This document shows, in pieces, positions 42,840 to 50,323 of a stretch of DNA of 64,000 nt. The notes below the pieces were generated by a model, which worked only from the letters and a program-made list of their open reading frames with translations, was not told the DNA's origin and made no database searches. How positions within the stretch are numbered: position 1 is the first letter of the stretch; the number at the start of each line of letters is the position of its first letter. Source of the stretch: Spirosoma agri (GTDB lineage Bacteria > Bacteroidota > Bacteroidia > Cytophagales > Spirosomataceae). The stretch covers positions 100,081 to 164,080 of the forward strand of contig NZ_JAAGNZ010000005.1 of NCBI RefSeq assembly GCF_010747415.1, read 5' to 3'. The position numbers were made by a program, and so were the translations under genes.

Positions 42840-45251
42840 TTAGAAGCGTACTCGAACCCCGGCCAGGAAATTACGTCCGGCCTGTGGATAATAGCCATTA
42901 TCGGCGGTTACTTTCCCTTCGGAGATGTATGCGTAGGTGTAGCCATTCGACTCATACAGTTCGTTTAGAACGTTATTGAACAGGAGGGTAAAGGCAATTT
43001 CCTGCGCGAACTTGGGCTTGATGGAATAGATGATCCGGATGTCGTTCGTGAAGTATGGATTTAGCTTCCGGCTTTCATTCGACGTATTGTCCATGTACTG
43101 TTTCCCAACATATTTCGAAAGTAACCCCAATTCCAGCCCTTTGGCGGGGGTGAACAGCAACTGCGATCCGGCAATGATGTTCGGCGAAAATGATATGTCC
43201 GTTTCGCTGTAGGTCCGTCGCTCCTGGGAACCGTTGTCAAAATTATCCAGATACTCGGTAAAGTTTTTGACCCGGTTGCGGCTAAAGGTCGCATTGACGT
43301 TCCAGCGAAGTTGTTTGGCCAGTCGTGCGCCAGCTTCCAGTTCCAGCCCAGCCCGGTAGCTGATCGGAATATTTACCCGGTTATACGCGCCAACATCGTT
43401 GAGCTGACCCGACAATACCAGCTGATTGCGGTAATTCATGTAGTACGCATTGACGGTAAACGCCACTTGACTGGTCTGAATTTTGTAACCCGCTTCATAA
43501 TCGATCAGTCGTTCTGACTTCGGACGGCTCTCCGGCGTCGACTGGGTGTAATCATCGCGGTTTGGTTCGCGCTGGCCTACACCAACCGAGGCATAAGCGG
43601 TACTGCGATCATTGAGCACGTAGGTGAACCCCGCTTTGGGATTAAAAAATGTCAATTTTGCATCCTGCTGTACATTTTGCAGTTGGCTGTTGAAACCCAG
43701 AAATGAGTAGTCGATCGTCCGAACCTGTACGTCGACGAACGCATTCAATGGCTTGCTGATCTGATAAAAGGCCTTCGCGTATAGATTGAAGTCACGTTTC
43801 GTCGCATCATCGCTGTAGTACCGGTCGCGGATGTTCGTGTTGCCCGCCACACGCGCCCAGATAATTTCGCCGTAGTGCGCGCCCTGGTAATTATTCCAGC
43901 CTCCGCCAATGTTAGCGGTCAGCTTACCGAAGCTATTGTAATCGAGCGAAAAAACAGCGCCGTAGAAATCGTTGCTCAGCCAGCGACGGCGAATAATATC
44001 AGTCCGGCTAATGGTCGAATCGCCAATAACGACGTTCGGTAGTCCGTAATTGCTGAATCGGTCATTGGGTCGGTATTGTTCGTAATAACCCTTTCCTTTC
44101 GTGTAGAAAGCCGAAACATTCAGTCGCCAGTTCCGGCTTAATTCGTGCGAGGTGATAAGCTGGTAATTATCCTGCTGGTAATTATCCGTTTCGTTGTCGT
44201 ACGTATACACGTTGTACGTACGGTTCGTTTTTAGCAGGTTTTCGGGCACCCCGCCCCACGATTGGTACGTTTGCTCCTGACCCGAAAACACGTTCAGCCG
44301 GAAAAAACTCTTTTTTGTGTAATAACCACCTGAGATATAGAACGACCGCAAATCAGAGAAAGCCCGATCGACATAGCCATCGGAATAAATCTTTGATAGT
44401 CGGGCATCGAGTACGAAGTGGTTACTGAGCAACCCCGTTCCAGCCAACACATTGACCTTGCGCGTGCCGAACGAGCCACCCGACAGGTTGACTTCGGCAT
44501 AGGGTTTTTCTTCCAGCTTGTTTGTCTGAATATTGACCGACGCCCCGAAAGCACCTGCGCCGTTGGTCGACGTGCCTACGCCCCGCTGAATCTGAATGCT
44601 GCTCACCGAGGAGGCAAAATCAGGCATGTTCACAAAGAAGGTTCCCTGCGATTCGGCATCGTTGTATGGAATGCCATTGAGCGTGACGTTTACACGCGTC
44701 GCATCGGACCCGCGAATACGGATACCCGTATACCCAACACCCGCACCTGCGTCGGAAGTTGTCACGATGGAAGGGGTAAAATTGAGAAGCTGCGGAATAT
44801 CCTGTCCCAGGTTCAGCTTGTTCAGGTCCCGGCGCGTAACGTCTGTGTACGCAATGGCTGATTTCTGATTGGCGCGTGTCGCGCTTACGACCACTTCGTC
44901 GACAGCCACCGCCGTTCTGGCCAGACTAACGGAAAGCGTTTTGTTTTGCGTTACGTCCAGTACCTGCGTTTGGGGCTCATAGCCCAGGAGCGACACACGA
45001 AGTAATACGGAGCCCGGCTTCACATTTGTGAGCTGAAACGCACCGTTCGCATCCGTAAAAGTCCCTTTGTAGGTGCCTTCAATGGTGATTGCTGCGCCGG
45101 GTAACATACCGCCCTCGGCATCATTGACCGTGCCCGAAATGGCGTATTGGGCCCAGGCAGGTAGGCTGACTAGCCATAGCAAAGCTGTTGAAAGAAGTAA
45201 ATAGACAGACTGTTGTCTTGAGTACTGTAGCTCAATCGTCGGTTTTTTCAT
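42840..45251 (-). CDS. TonB-dependent receptor under TPP riboswitch control
   Basis: 803 aa from the ATG at 45251 (MKKPTIELQYSRQQ); the frame opens 25 codons earlier inside the leader. Signal segment about residues 15-37, carboxypeptidase-like N-domain (AISGTVNDAEGGMLPGAAITI), plug with VTLNGIPYNDAESQG, IQRGVGTSTNGAGAFGASVNIQT, and a barrel ending in GVRVRF. Known: TPP riboswitches control outer-membrane thiamine receptors in Bacteroides (OMthi). Inferred: this protein imports thiamine, its precursors or phosphates. No thiamine-synthesis gene is beside it. Two residues of a possible alternative start lie in the same frame. Confidence 0.92.
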   Translation of the reverse strand: MKKPTIELQYSRQQSVYLLLSTALLWLVSLPAWAQYAISGTVNDAEGGMLPGAAITIEGTYKGTFTDANGAFQLTNVKPGSVLLRVSLLGYEPQTQVLDVTQNKTLSVSLARTAVAVDEVVVSATRANQKSAIAYTDVTRRDLNKLNLGQDIPQLLNFTPSIVTTSDAGAGVGYTGIRIRGSDATRVNVTLNGIPYNDAESQGTFFVNMPDFASSVSSIQIQRGVGTSTNGAGAFGASVNIQTNKLEEKPYAEVNLSGGSFGTRKVNVLAGTGLLSNHFVLDARLSKIYSDGYVDRAFSDLRSFYISGGYYTKKSFFRLNVFSGQEQTYQSWGGVPENLLKTNRTYNVYTYDNETDNYQQDNYQLITSHELSRNWRLNVSAFYTKGKGYYEQYRPNDRFSNYGLPNVVIGDSTISRTDIIRRRWLSNDFYGAVFSLDYNSFGKLTANIGGGWNNYQGAHYGEIIWARVAGNTNIRDRYYSDDATKRDFNLYAKAFYQISKPLNAFVDVQVRTIDYSFLGFNSQLQNVQQDAKLTFFNPKAGFTYVLNDRSTAYASVGVGQREPNRDDYTQSTPESRPKSERLIDYEAGYKIQTSQVAFTVNAYYMNYRNQLVLSGQLNDVGAYNRVNIPISYRAGLELEAGARLAKQLRWNVNATFSRNRVKNFTEYLDNFDNGSQERRTYSETDISFSPNIIAGSQLLFTPAKGLELGLLSKYVGKQYMDNTSNESRKLNPYFTNDIRIIYSIKPKFAQEIAFTLLFNNVLNELYESNGYTYAYISEGKVTADNGYYPQAGRNFLAGVRVRF

Positions 45252-45339
45252 GATGAAAAACGTGACGATAGGCAAGGGGCCAAACCTATCTCTGGTTAGA
45301 TATAGTTGTTGGTTAGTTCTGACCACGGTATGAAACCGT

Positions 45340-45420
45340 GACTACATTTCCCTTCGCAGCATTACCCGCGCAGGTTCAATGGGTATAATCTCAGCCCGTT
45401 GTTATGAGGCACCCCTTAGA
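45340..45420 (-). promoter_or_regulatory. TPP riboswitch (THI element)
   Basis: Read on the minus strand the leader shows the conserved TPP-aptamer pieces in order: GGGGTGCC, GGCTGAGATTATACCC, TTGAACCTG, GGGTAATGCTGCGAAGGGAA. The aptamer is followed by a hairpin CACGGT/ACCGTG (45324-45340) that may belong to the expression platform. It lies 89 bases before the receptor ATG. Confidence 0.95.
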
Positions 45421-45432
45421 AGATTAGCGACG

Positions 45433-45460
45433 CAAAGTTAAGGTAAATTTAACAAAACAA
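45433..45460 (-). promoter_or_regulatory. Promoter TTG-N17-TAACTTTG for the riboswitch mRNA
   Basis: On the minus strand TTG (45460-45458) and TAACTTTG (45440-45433) are 17 bases apart, just 13 bases before the aptamer begins. Confidence 0.65.
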
Positions 45461-45484
45461 GATTTCGCGTCGATCGTTTTTAGC

Positions 45485-45500
45485 AATATACCAGTATATT
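45485..45500. promoter_or_regulatory. Inverted repeat before the DUF4926 gene
   Basis: AATATAC-ca-GTATATT is a perfect 7-base inverted repeat ending 5 bases before the ATG at 45506; possible operator or coincidental AT palindrome. Confidence 0.3.
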
Positions 45501-45505
45501 GACGT

Positions 45506-45733
45506 ATGAGTGAGTTTGATTTGGTTGTGTTAGAAGAAGATACGGACAGTGGTCGTTTGAAAGTGGGCGACGTTGGTACTATCCTGACCGTTTACAATGA
45601 AGGGAAAGCCTTTGAAGTCGAATTTGTGACGTTGACCGGCGAAGCCGTGGCGATTGAGACACTGTTAGCCCACCAGATTCGCCCCGTACGACCCTCAGAA
45701 GTTATGGCTGTACGCGATATGGCTGTTGAATAA
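45506..45733 (+). CDS. DUF4926 domain small protein
   Basis: 75 aa. FDLVVLEEDTDSGRLKVGDVGTIL, FEVEFVTLTGEAVAIETL and QIRPV are the features of DUF4926, a small SH3-like barrel family often found as a solitary gene or next to toxin-antitoxin-like pairs; no partner toxin is seen here. Function unknown. It is divergent from the riboswitch-controlled receptor gene. Confidence 0.75.
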   Translation: MSEFDLVVLEEDTDSGRLKVGDVGTILTVYNEGKAFEVEFVTLTGEAVAIETLLAHQIRPVRPSEVMAVRDMAVE

Positions 45734-45788
45734 ACAATTCTTCTGTAAACTTTTGAGCATTACGCTTTTCCGCAATTACAAATATTCC

Positions 45789-45796
45789 TAATTTTG
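45789..45796 (+). promoter_or_regulatory. -7 box (TAATTTTG) for the TPR gene
   Basis: Exact TAnnTTTG match 20 bases before the ATG at 45816, implying a leader of only about 13 bases. Confidence 0.55.
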
Positions 45797-45815
45797 CAGT
45801 CCAAATTGCAAACAG

Positions 45816-46511
45816 ATGAGCAAAAAGAACAGCGGACTGGATTTTTTGGAAGACCCGGACGCATTAGAGGGGCGATTAGAGGATGTTGGTGACTTTTTCC
45901 AGCAGAACCGAAATATTGTTTTAGGCGTGATTGGCGGCATTGTATTGCTGGTCGTCGGTTATTTCGGCTATCGGTATTACGTCAGTAGCCAGGATGAAAC
46001 GGCACAGGTCGAACTGTTCCCATCCGTCTATCAACTCGAAGCCGACTCCCTTAAAAAAGCCCTCAACGGCGATGGTAGAACCCCTGGCTTGCTGGCTGTT
46101 GCAGACAACTACGGTGCAACGAAGGGCGGTAATCTGGCCGAATTCTATGCTGGCGTTGGTTTGTTGAAACAAGGTAAATATGACGAAGCTATCGATCACC
46201 TGAAAAGCTTCAGTTCATCGGATTTGCTGGTGCAGGGTCGTGCTTACGCCCTCATTGGTGATGCATACGTAGAAAAGAAGAGCTACGATGAAGCGGCTGA
46301 TTATTACCAGAAAGCCGTTGATTACAAACCGAATAAATTCTTCACACCTGGCTATCTGCTGAAGCTGGCTGTTGCCCGTGAGCAGGCAAAGCAAAACGAT
46401 AAAGCCCTCGAAGCATACACTACGATTATTGACAAGTATCCACAATCTGCCGAGGCCGTTAGTGCCAAGAAGTACAAATCCGTGCTTGAAGCAACGGTCG
46501 GCGAGTCATAG
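45816..46511 (+). CDS. Tetratricopeptide-repeat membrane protein (YfgM-like)
   Basis: 231 aa. A cytoplasmic N-terminus (residues 1-35) precedes one membrane segment (IVLGVIGGIVLLVVGYFGYRYYV, about 34-56), then TPR helices: LAEFYAGVGLLKQGKYDEAIDHL, AYALIGDAYVEKKSYDEAADYYQKAV, LKLAVAREQAKQNDKALEAY. The plan (one N-terminal anchor plus periplasmic TPRs) resembles YfgM, which assists protein folding at the inner membrane; that function is inference. It is a single-gene unit. Confidence 0.8.
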   Translation: MSKKNSGLDFLEDPDALEGRLEDVGDFFQQNRNIVLGVIGGIVLLVVGYFGYRYYVSSQDETAQVELFPSVYQLEADSLKKALNGDGRTPGLLAVADNYGATKGGNLAEFYAGVGLLKQGKYDEAIDHLKSFSSSDLLVQGRAYALIGDAYVEKKSYDEAADYYQKAVDYKPNKFFTPGYLLKLAVAREQAKQNDKALEAYTTIIDKYPQSAEAVSAKKYKSVLEATVGES

Positions 46512-46536
46512 GCGTACTTGAATAACTCAATACTGC

Positions 46537-46573
46537 AAAGGACAAAGCCGACCGAGGTTTTGTCCTTTTTTTG
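46537..46573 (+). terminator. Terminator after the TPR gene
   Basis: AAAGGACAAA pairs with TTTGTCCTTT and continues into a seven-T run. Confidence 0.85.
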
Positions 46574-46575
46574 TT

Positions 46576-46664
46576 GACCGGAATTGCGCTGAGCTACGGA
46601 TTAGCCGAATTAAAGGCTTAGGTTTCAACAACTGACCACTCTGTAAATCAGCGCAATTTCGGTC
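46576..46664. repeat. 89-base element with 17-base inverted ends upstream of ribH
   Basis: GACCGGAATTGCGCTGA (46576-46592) and TCAGCGCAATTTCGGTC (46648-46664) are inverted copies with one mismatch, 55 bases apart. It begins right after the TPR-gene terminator and ends 51 bases before the ribH ATG. It does not match the FMN aptamer. Confidence 0.6.
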
Positions 46665-46715
46665 GGAAAGTTAGTTTACTTAGCAAAATCCTGCCGGGTA
46701 ACCGGTACAATTTAT

Positions 46716-47216
46716 ATGGCATCTGACTTAAAAAACCTTAGCGTCTTTTCAACGGACGCGCTTCCTGATGTAAGCGAACGTCGGTTTGCAATTCTCGTTT
46801 CCGAATGGAACACAGAGATAACGGAAGCTCTGTTCAGGGGCGCTTATGATACGTTGCTGGCTCACGGCGCAAAAGCCGACCATATTATTCGGGGCAATGT
46901 GCCGGGTAGTTACGAGCTGACTTTGGGCGCACAGTGGTTTGCCCAGCGCGACGATATCGATGCGGTTATCGCACTGGGTTGCGTCATTCAGGGCGAGACA
47001 AAACACAACGATTACATCAACCATGCCGTAGCGCAGGGCTTGACGACCGTTGGCCTGAAAACGGGTAAGCCGGTTATTTTTGGCGTCTTGACCCCGAATG
47101 ATCAGCAACAGGCACTAGACCGGGCGGGCGGCATTCACGGCAACAAAGGCGACGAAGCAGCGATCACGGCCATCAAAATGCTGGGTTTGCAAAGACAGGT
47201 TTACACTCAATTTTAA
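46716..47216 (+). CDS. ribH: 6,7-dimethyl-8-ribityllumazine synthase
   Basis: 166 aa. RFAILVSEWNTEITEALFRGAYDTL, NVPGSYELTLGAQWFA, DAVIALGCVIQGETKHNDYINHAV and PVIFGVLTPNDQQQALDR (by conserved blocks) are those of lumazine synthase; the H of GETKHND is the catalytic histidine. It condenses the pyrimidine and butanone substrates in the penultimate step of riboflavin synthesis, normally as an icosahedral capsid. It is followed after 29 bases by the aspartate kinase gene on the same strand. Confidence 0.95.
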   Translation: MASDLKNLSVFSTDALPDVSERRFAILVSEWNTEITEALFRGAYDTLLAHGAKADHIIRGNVPGSYELTLGAQWFAQRDDIDAVIALGCVIQGETKHNDYINHAVAQGLTTVGLKTGKPVIFGVLTPNDQQQALDRAGGIHGNKGDEAAITAIKMLGLQRQVYTQF

Positions 47217-47245
47217 CTGCTCATTCACCCTTTCACTTTTTAAAA

Positions 47246-48571
47246 ATGCACGTCTGGAAATTTGGCGGAACATCGGTTGGAAAGCCTGATCGCATGCAGT
47301 CCATCCGTAACTTGATTACTGAAGATACTACCCGTAAAATCGTCGTTCTGTCGGCGCTTTCCGGCTCTACCAACACGCTATTGGCCATCGGCGAGGCAGC
47401 CAAGGTTAATGACGAAGCGGAAGTTGATGCCAAGATCGACTCGCTTAAAACGCATTACGATGCGTTTATCGATGAGCTATACAAAACGCCGGAAGGTAAG
47501 GCGGCAGGACAGCAGATCGTTGATACTGAATTCTCGTTCATTCGATCGCTGACCGGCATCAAACCGTTCACGTTAAAGCAGGAGAAGGAACTGGTTGCGG
47601 AAGGTGAGTTATTAAGTACGCAGATTTTCCAGGCGTTTCTGGTTGAAGAAGGTGTGCCCTCAACATTGCTGCCCGCGCTGGAATTTATGCGGATCGATGC
47701 GGACAACGAACCCGAAATCCACTACACGGAAGAAAAGCTAGCTGAGTTACTAGCTCAACATACTGACAAACAAATCATCGTAACGCAGGGCTTCATCTGC
47801 CGGAATCCGCGTGATGAAGTCGATAACCTCAAACGGGGTGGCTCCGATTATACGGCTTCCCTGATCGGAGGAGCCATTCGGGCCGACGAAATTCAGATCT
47901 GGACGGATATTGACGGGATGCATAACAACGATCCGCGGATTGTGAAAAACACATTCCCGGTTCGTGAGCTGACGTTCGATGAAGCGGCTGAACTGGCTTA
48001 TTTCGGTGCCAAAATTCTGCATCCGTCCACCATTACGCCTGCCCGTATGTTCGGCGTTCCCGTGCGGCTCAAGAATACGATGGACCCCAGCGCACCTGGT
48101 ACGCTCATTGCCGACAGAACAAGTGATCAGGTATTTAAGGCGATTGCTGCGAAAGATGGCATCACGGCCTTATACATCCATTCAACCCGTATGCTGAATG
48201 CGTACGGATTCCTGCGCCGTATTTTCGAAATATTCGAGAAATACAAAACCCCGGTCGATATGCTGGCTACGTCGGAAGTATCAGTGTCGGTTACGATCGA
48301 TAATACAGATCGAATTCAGGAGATCTCGGATGAGTTAAGTCAGTTCTGTACGCTTGAAGAGCCAGATTCTGACCAGACGATTATCTGTATCGTTGGTAAT
48401 TTCAGTGCTGACAATGAGGGAGTAGCCTTGCGGGTGTTCAATGCTATGAAGAATATCCCGATCCGGATGATTTCGTACGGCGGCACCGAAAGCAATCTGT
48501 CGTTGCTTGTTCACAGCCGATACAAAGCAGACGCGCTCAACGCGTTGAATGACGGACTTTTTTCGCTGTAA
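47246..48571 (+). CDS. lysC: Aspartate kinase
   Basis: 441 aa. The kinase domain has KFGGTSVGKPDRM at the start, FTLKQEKELVAEGELLS, RGGSDYTASLIGGA and IWTDIDG. The C-terminal part holds two ACT-type regulatory domains (ITALYIHSTRMLNAYGFLRRIF, ICIVGNFSADNEGVALRVF). It phosphorylates aspartate at the head of the lysine/threonine/methionine pathway and is likely feedback-inhibited through the ACT domains. Not fused to homoserine dehydrogenase. It probably shares a transcript with ribH and serS. Confidence 0.92.
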   Translation: MHVWKFGGTSVGKPDRMQSIRNLITEDTTRKIVVLSALSGSTNTLLAIGEAAKVNDEAEVDAKIDSLKTHYDAFIDELYKTPEGKAAGQQIVDTEFSFIRSLTGIKPFTLKQEKELVAEGELLSTQIFQAFLVEEGVPSTLLPALEFMRIDADNEPEIHYTEEKLAELLAQHTDKQIIVTQGFICRNPRDEVDNLKRGGSDYTASLIGGAIRADEIQIWTDIDGMHNNDPRIVKNTFPVRELTFDEAAELAYFGAKILHPSTITPARMFGVPVRLKNTMDPSAPGTLIADRTSDQVFKAIAAKDGITALYIHSTRMLNAYGFLRRIFEIFEKYKTPVDMLATSEVSVSVTIDNTDRIQEISDELSQFCTLEEPDSDQTIICIVGNFSADNEGVALRVFNAMKNIPIRMISYGGTESNLSLLVHSRYKADALNALNDGLFSL

Positions 48572-48622
48572 ACCATCACAGCAAATACAAGACAAAAACG
48601 AGCGTTGGCTCGTACAATCGCA

Positions 48623-49894
48623 ATGCTTCAACTGAATTTCATCCGCGACAACAAAGAAACCACCCTAGCCGGGTTACGCAAGCGGAATTTTGCCAATGCC
48701 GAAGTCGTGGTAGAGCAAGTACTGACACTTGATCAGCAACGACGCGATACACAGCGCGAACTTGACGATGTACTGGCTCAATCCAATATGAAAGCCAGCC
48801 AGATCGGCGCCTTGATGAAGGCCGGTGATAAAGCAGCTGCTGAAGCTGCTAAAGCTGAAACGGCCGAACTAAAGACGCGCTCGAAGGAGTTGGCTGATAC
48901 GTTACGCCAGGTAGAAGTGGACATGCAGGCTGTGCTGGTAACCATTCCCAACCTGCCCCACAGCAGTGTTCCGGAGGGTCGTACGCCGGAAGATAACGAG
49001 GTGCTGTTAGAGCATGGTGAAAAGCCGGTACTGGCTGAAGGCGCTCAACCGCATTGGGAGCTTATCAAGAAATACGACATTATCGATTTCGAGCTAGGTG
49101 TCAAGATTGCTGGTGCGGGTTTTCCCGTGTATAAAGGAAAGGGCGCGCGGATTCAGCGAGCGATGATTAATTTCTTCCTCGACGAAGCGATGAAAGCCGG
49201 TTATCTGGAAGTACAGCCGCCGGTTGTCGTCAACGAAGATTCTGGTTTCGGGACAGGTCAACTGCCTGACAAAGAAGGACAGATGTATTACATCAATGAG
49301 GAGAAGCTCTACCTGATTCCAACGGCAGAAGTACCCATCACGAACATGTACCGCGACGTGATTTTACCGGAAAATCAGCTACCGGTGAAAAACGTAGGGT
49401 ATACGCCCTGTTTTCGGCGCGAAGCGGGTTCGTGGGGGGCACACGTTCGTGGCCTGAACCGATTGCATCAGTTCGATAAGGTTGAACTCGTGCGGATCGA
49501 AAAACCCGAAAATTCGTATGCCGCTCTGGAGGAAATGAGTCTGCATGTGCAGTCACTGTTGCAGAAGCTCGAGTTGCCGTATCGGGTATTGCGGCTGTGT
49601 GGTGGTGACATGGGTTTCACCTCAGCCCTGACGTATGATATGGAAGTCTGGTCGGCCGCTCAGCAGCGGTGGCTGGAAGTTAGCTCGGTGTCTAACTTCG
49701 AAACGTATCAGGCCAACCGACTCAAACTACGGTCGAAAGTAGAGGGGAAAATGCAGTTGCTCCATACGCTCAATGGGTCGGCGCTGGCGCTGCCCCGGAT
49801 TCTGGCGTCAATTCTGGAAAATAACCAGACAGCGGAAGGCATTCGCATTCCAGCCGTTCTGGCTCCGTATTGTGGCTTCGAGGTAATCGACTAA
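48623..49894 (+). CDS. serS: Seryl-tRNA synthetase
   Basis: 423 aa from the ATG at 48623 (MLQLNFIRDNKE); the TTG six codons earlier is not conserved. The N-terminal coiled coil (residues 25-105) that grips tRNA(Ser) is followed by the class II core: motif 1 around IQRAMINFFLDEA, motif 2 CFRREAGS, and motif 3 NGSALALPRILASILENNQ. It charges serine onto tRNA(Ser). It ends with a 4-base tail-to-tail overlap with the small gene at 49891. Confidence 0.96.
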   Translation: MLQLNFIRDNKETTLAGLRKRNFANAEVVVEQVLTLDQQRRDTQRELDDVLAQSNMKASQIGALMKAGDKAAAEAAKAETAELKTRSKELADTLRQVEVDMQAVLVTIPNLPHSSVPEGRTPEDNEVLLEHGEKPVLAEGAQPHWELIKKYDIIDFELGVKIAGAGFPVYKGKGARIQRAMINFFLDEAMKAGYLEVQPPVVVNEDSGFGTGQLPDKEGQMYYINEEKLYLIPTAEVPITNMYRDVILPENQLPVKNVGYTPCFRREAGSWGAHVRGLNRLHQFDKVELVRIEKPENSYAALEEMSLHVQSLLQKLELPYRVLRLCGGDMGFTSALTYDMEVWSAAQQRWLEVSSVSNFETYQANRLKLRSKVEGKMQLLHTLNGSALALPRILASILENNQTAEGIRIPAVLAPYCGFEVID

Positions 49895-50175
49895 CAATCG
49901 CAGGAGTAATTTCCGTAACCGGGATAACGGGGCGACAGGTTGCCCGAAATGCTGACGACACGATCAAGGGCAATCTTGTCGCCCGTTGCCAGTTCGAGCC
50001 ACTCAGTTCCGTCCTGCTGAACGAGTTGCTTGATTGTGACATCGGCTTTGATGAATTCGTTCAGGTCCGTCAGGTACTCGATGCGGACGAATTTTCCGGG
50101 AATGATCGCATCGCGGAATAACGTATCGGATGCGACGAAGTCAGGAGCGGTAATCGGTGAAGTTTCCATACGCAT
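49891..50175 (-). CDS. Small protein, possibly Rof-like (Rho-binding antiterminator fold)
   Basis: 94 aa (92 if started at ATG 50169). A charged core GTEWLELATGDKIALDRVVSISG is reminiscent of the Sm-like barrel of Rof-family Rho-binding antiterminators, where a similar (EWLVLEDG-x-x-IRLDRI) strand pair occurs; the N-terminal half and a C-terminal SCDC are not typical. It overlaps serS by 4 bases at its 3' end, and two perfect hairpins (50189-50233, 50250-50308) lie before its start. The family assignment is tentative. Confidence 0.5.
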   Translation of the reverse strand: MRMETSPITAPDFVASDTLFRDAIIPGKFVRIEYLTDLNEFIKADVTIKQLVQQDGTEWLELATGDKIALDRVVSISGNLSPRYPGYGNYSCDC

Positions 50176-50188
50176 AGAACAAGATACA

Positions 50189-50233
50189 CAAACGAAACGT
50201 GCCCCAGTTCAGAACGGAGGCACGTTTCGTTTG
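50189..50233. terminator. Perfect 15-bp hairpin before the Rof-like gene
   Basis: CAAACGAAACGTGCC (50189-50203) pairs with GGCACGTTTCGTTTG (50219-50233). On the minus strand it lies 14 bases before the ATG at 50175, so it may be a leader hairpin or attenuator rather than a true terminator. Confidence 0.6.
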
Positions 50234-50249
50234 TACGGAGTGATCGCTT

Positions 50250-50308
50250 GCTGACTTGTTTTTCATATGCCGTATCTCCAAGATACGGCATATGAAAAAC
50301 AAGTCAGC
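50250..50308. terminator. Very long perfect hairpin after the DUF349 gene
   Basis: 28-bp perfect stem (50250-50277 with 50281-50308; begins GCTGACTTGTTTTTCATATG) and a 3-base loop. It lies 16 bases after the DUF349 stop on the minus strand. Confidence 0.8.
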
Positions 50309-50323
50309 GAAAAACCCTGTTGA

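Noticed and set aside
46576..46715. FMN riboswitch before ribH
   Set aside because: The conserved FMN-aptamer pieces are not present; only an inverted-repeat element is seen.
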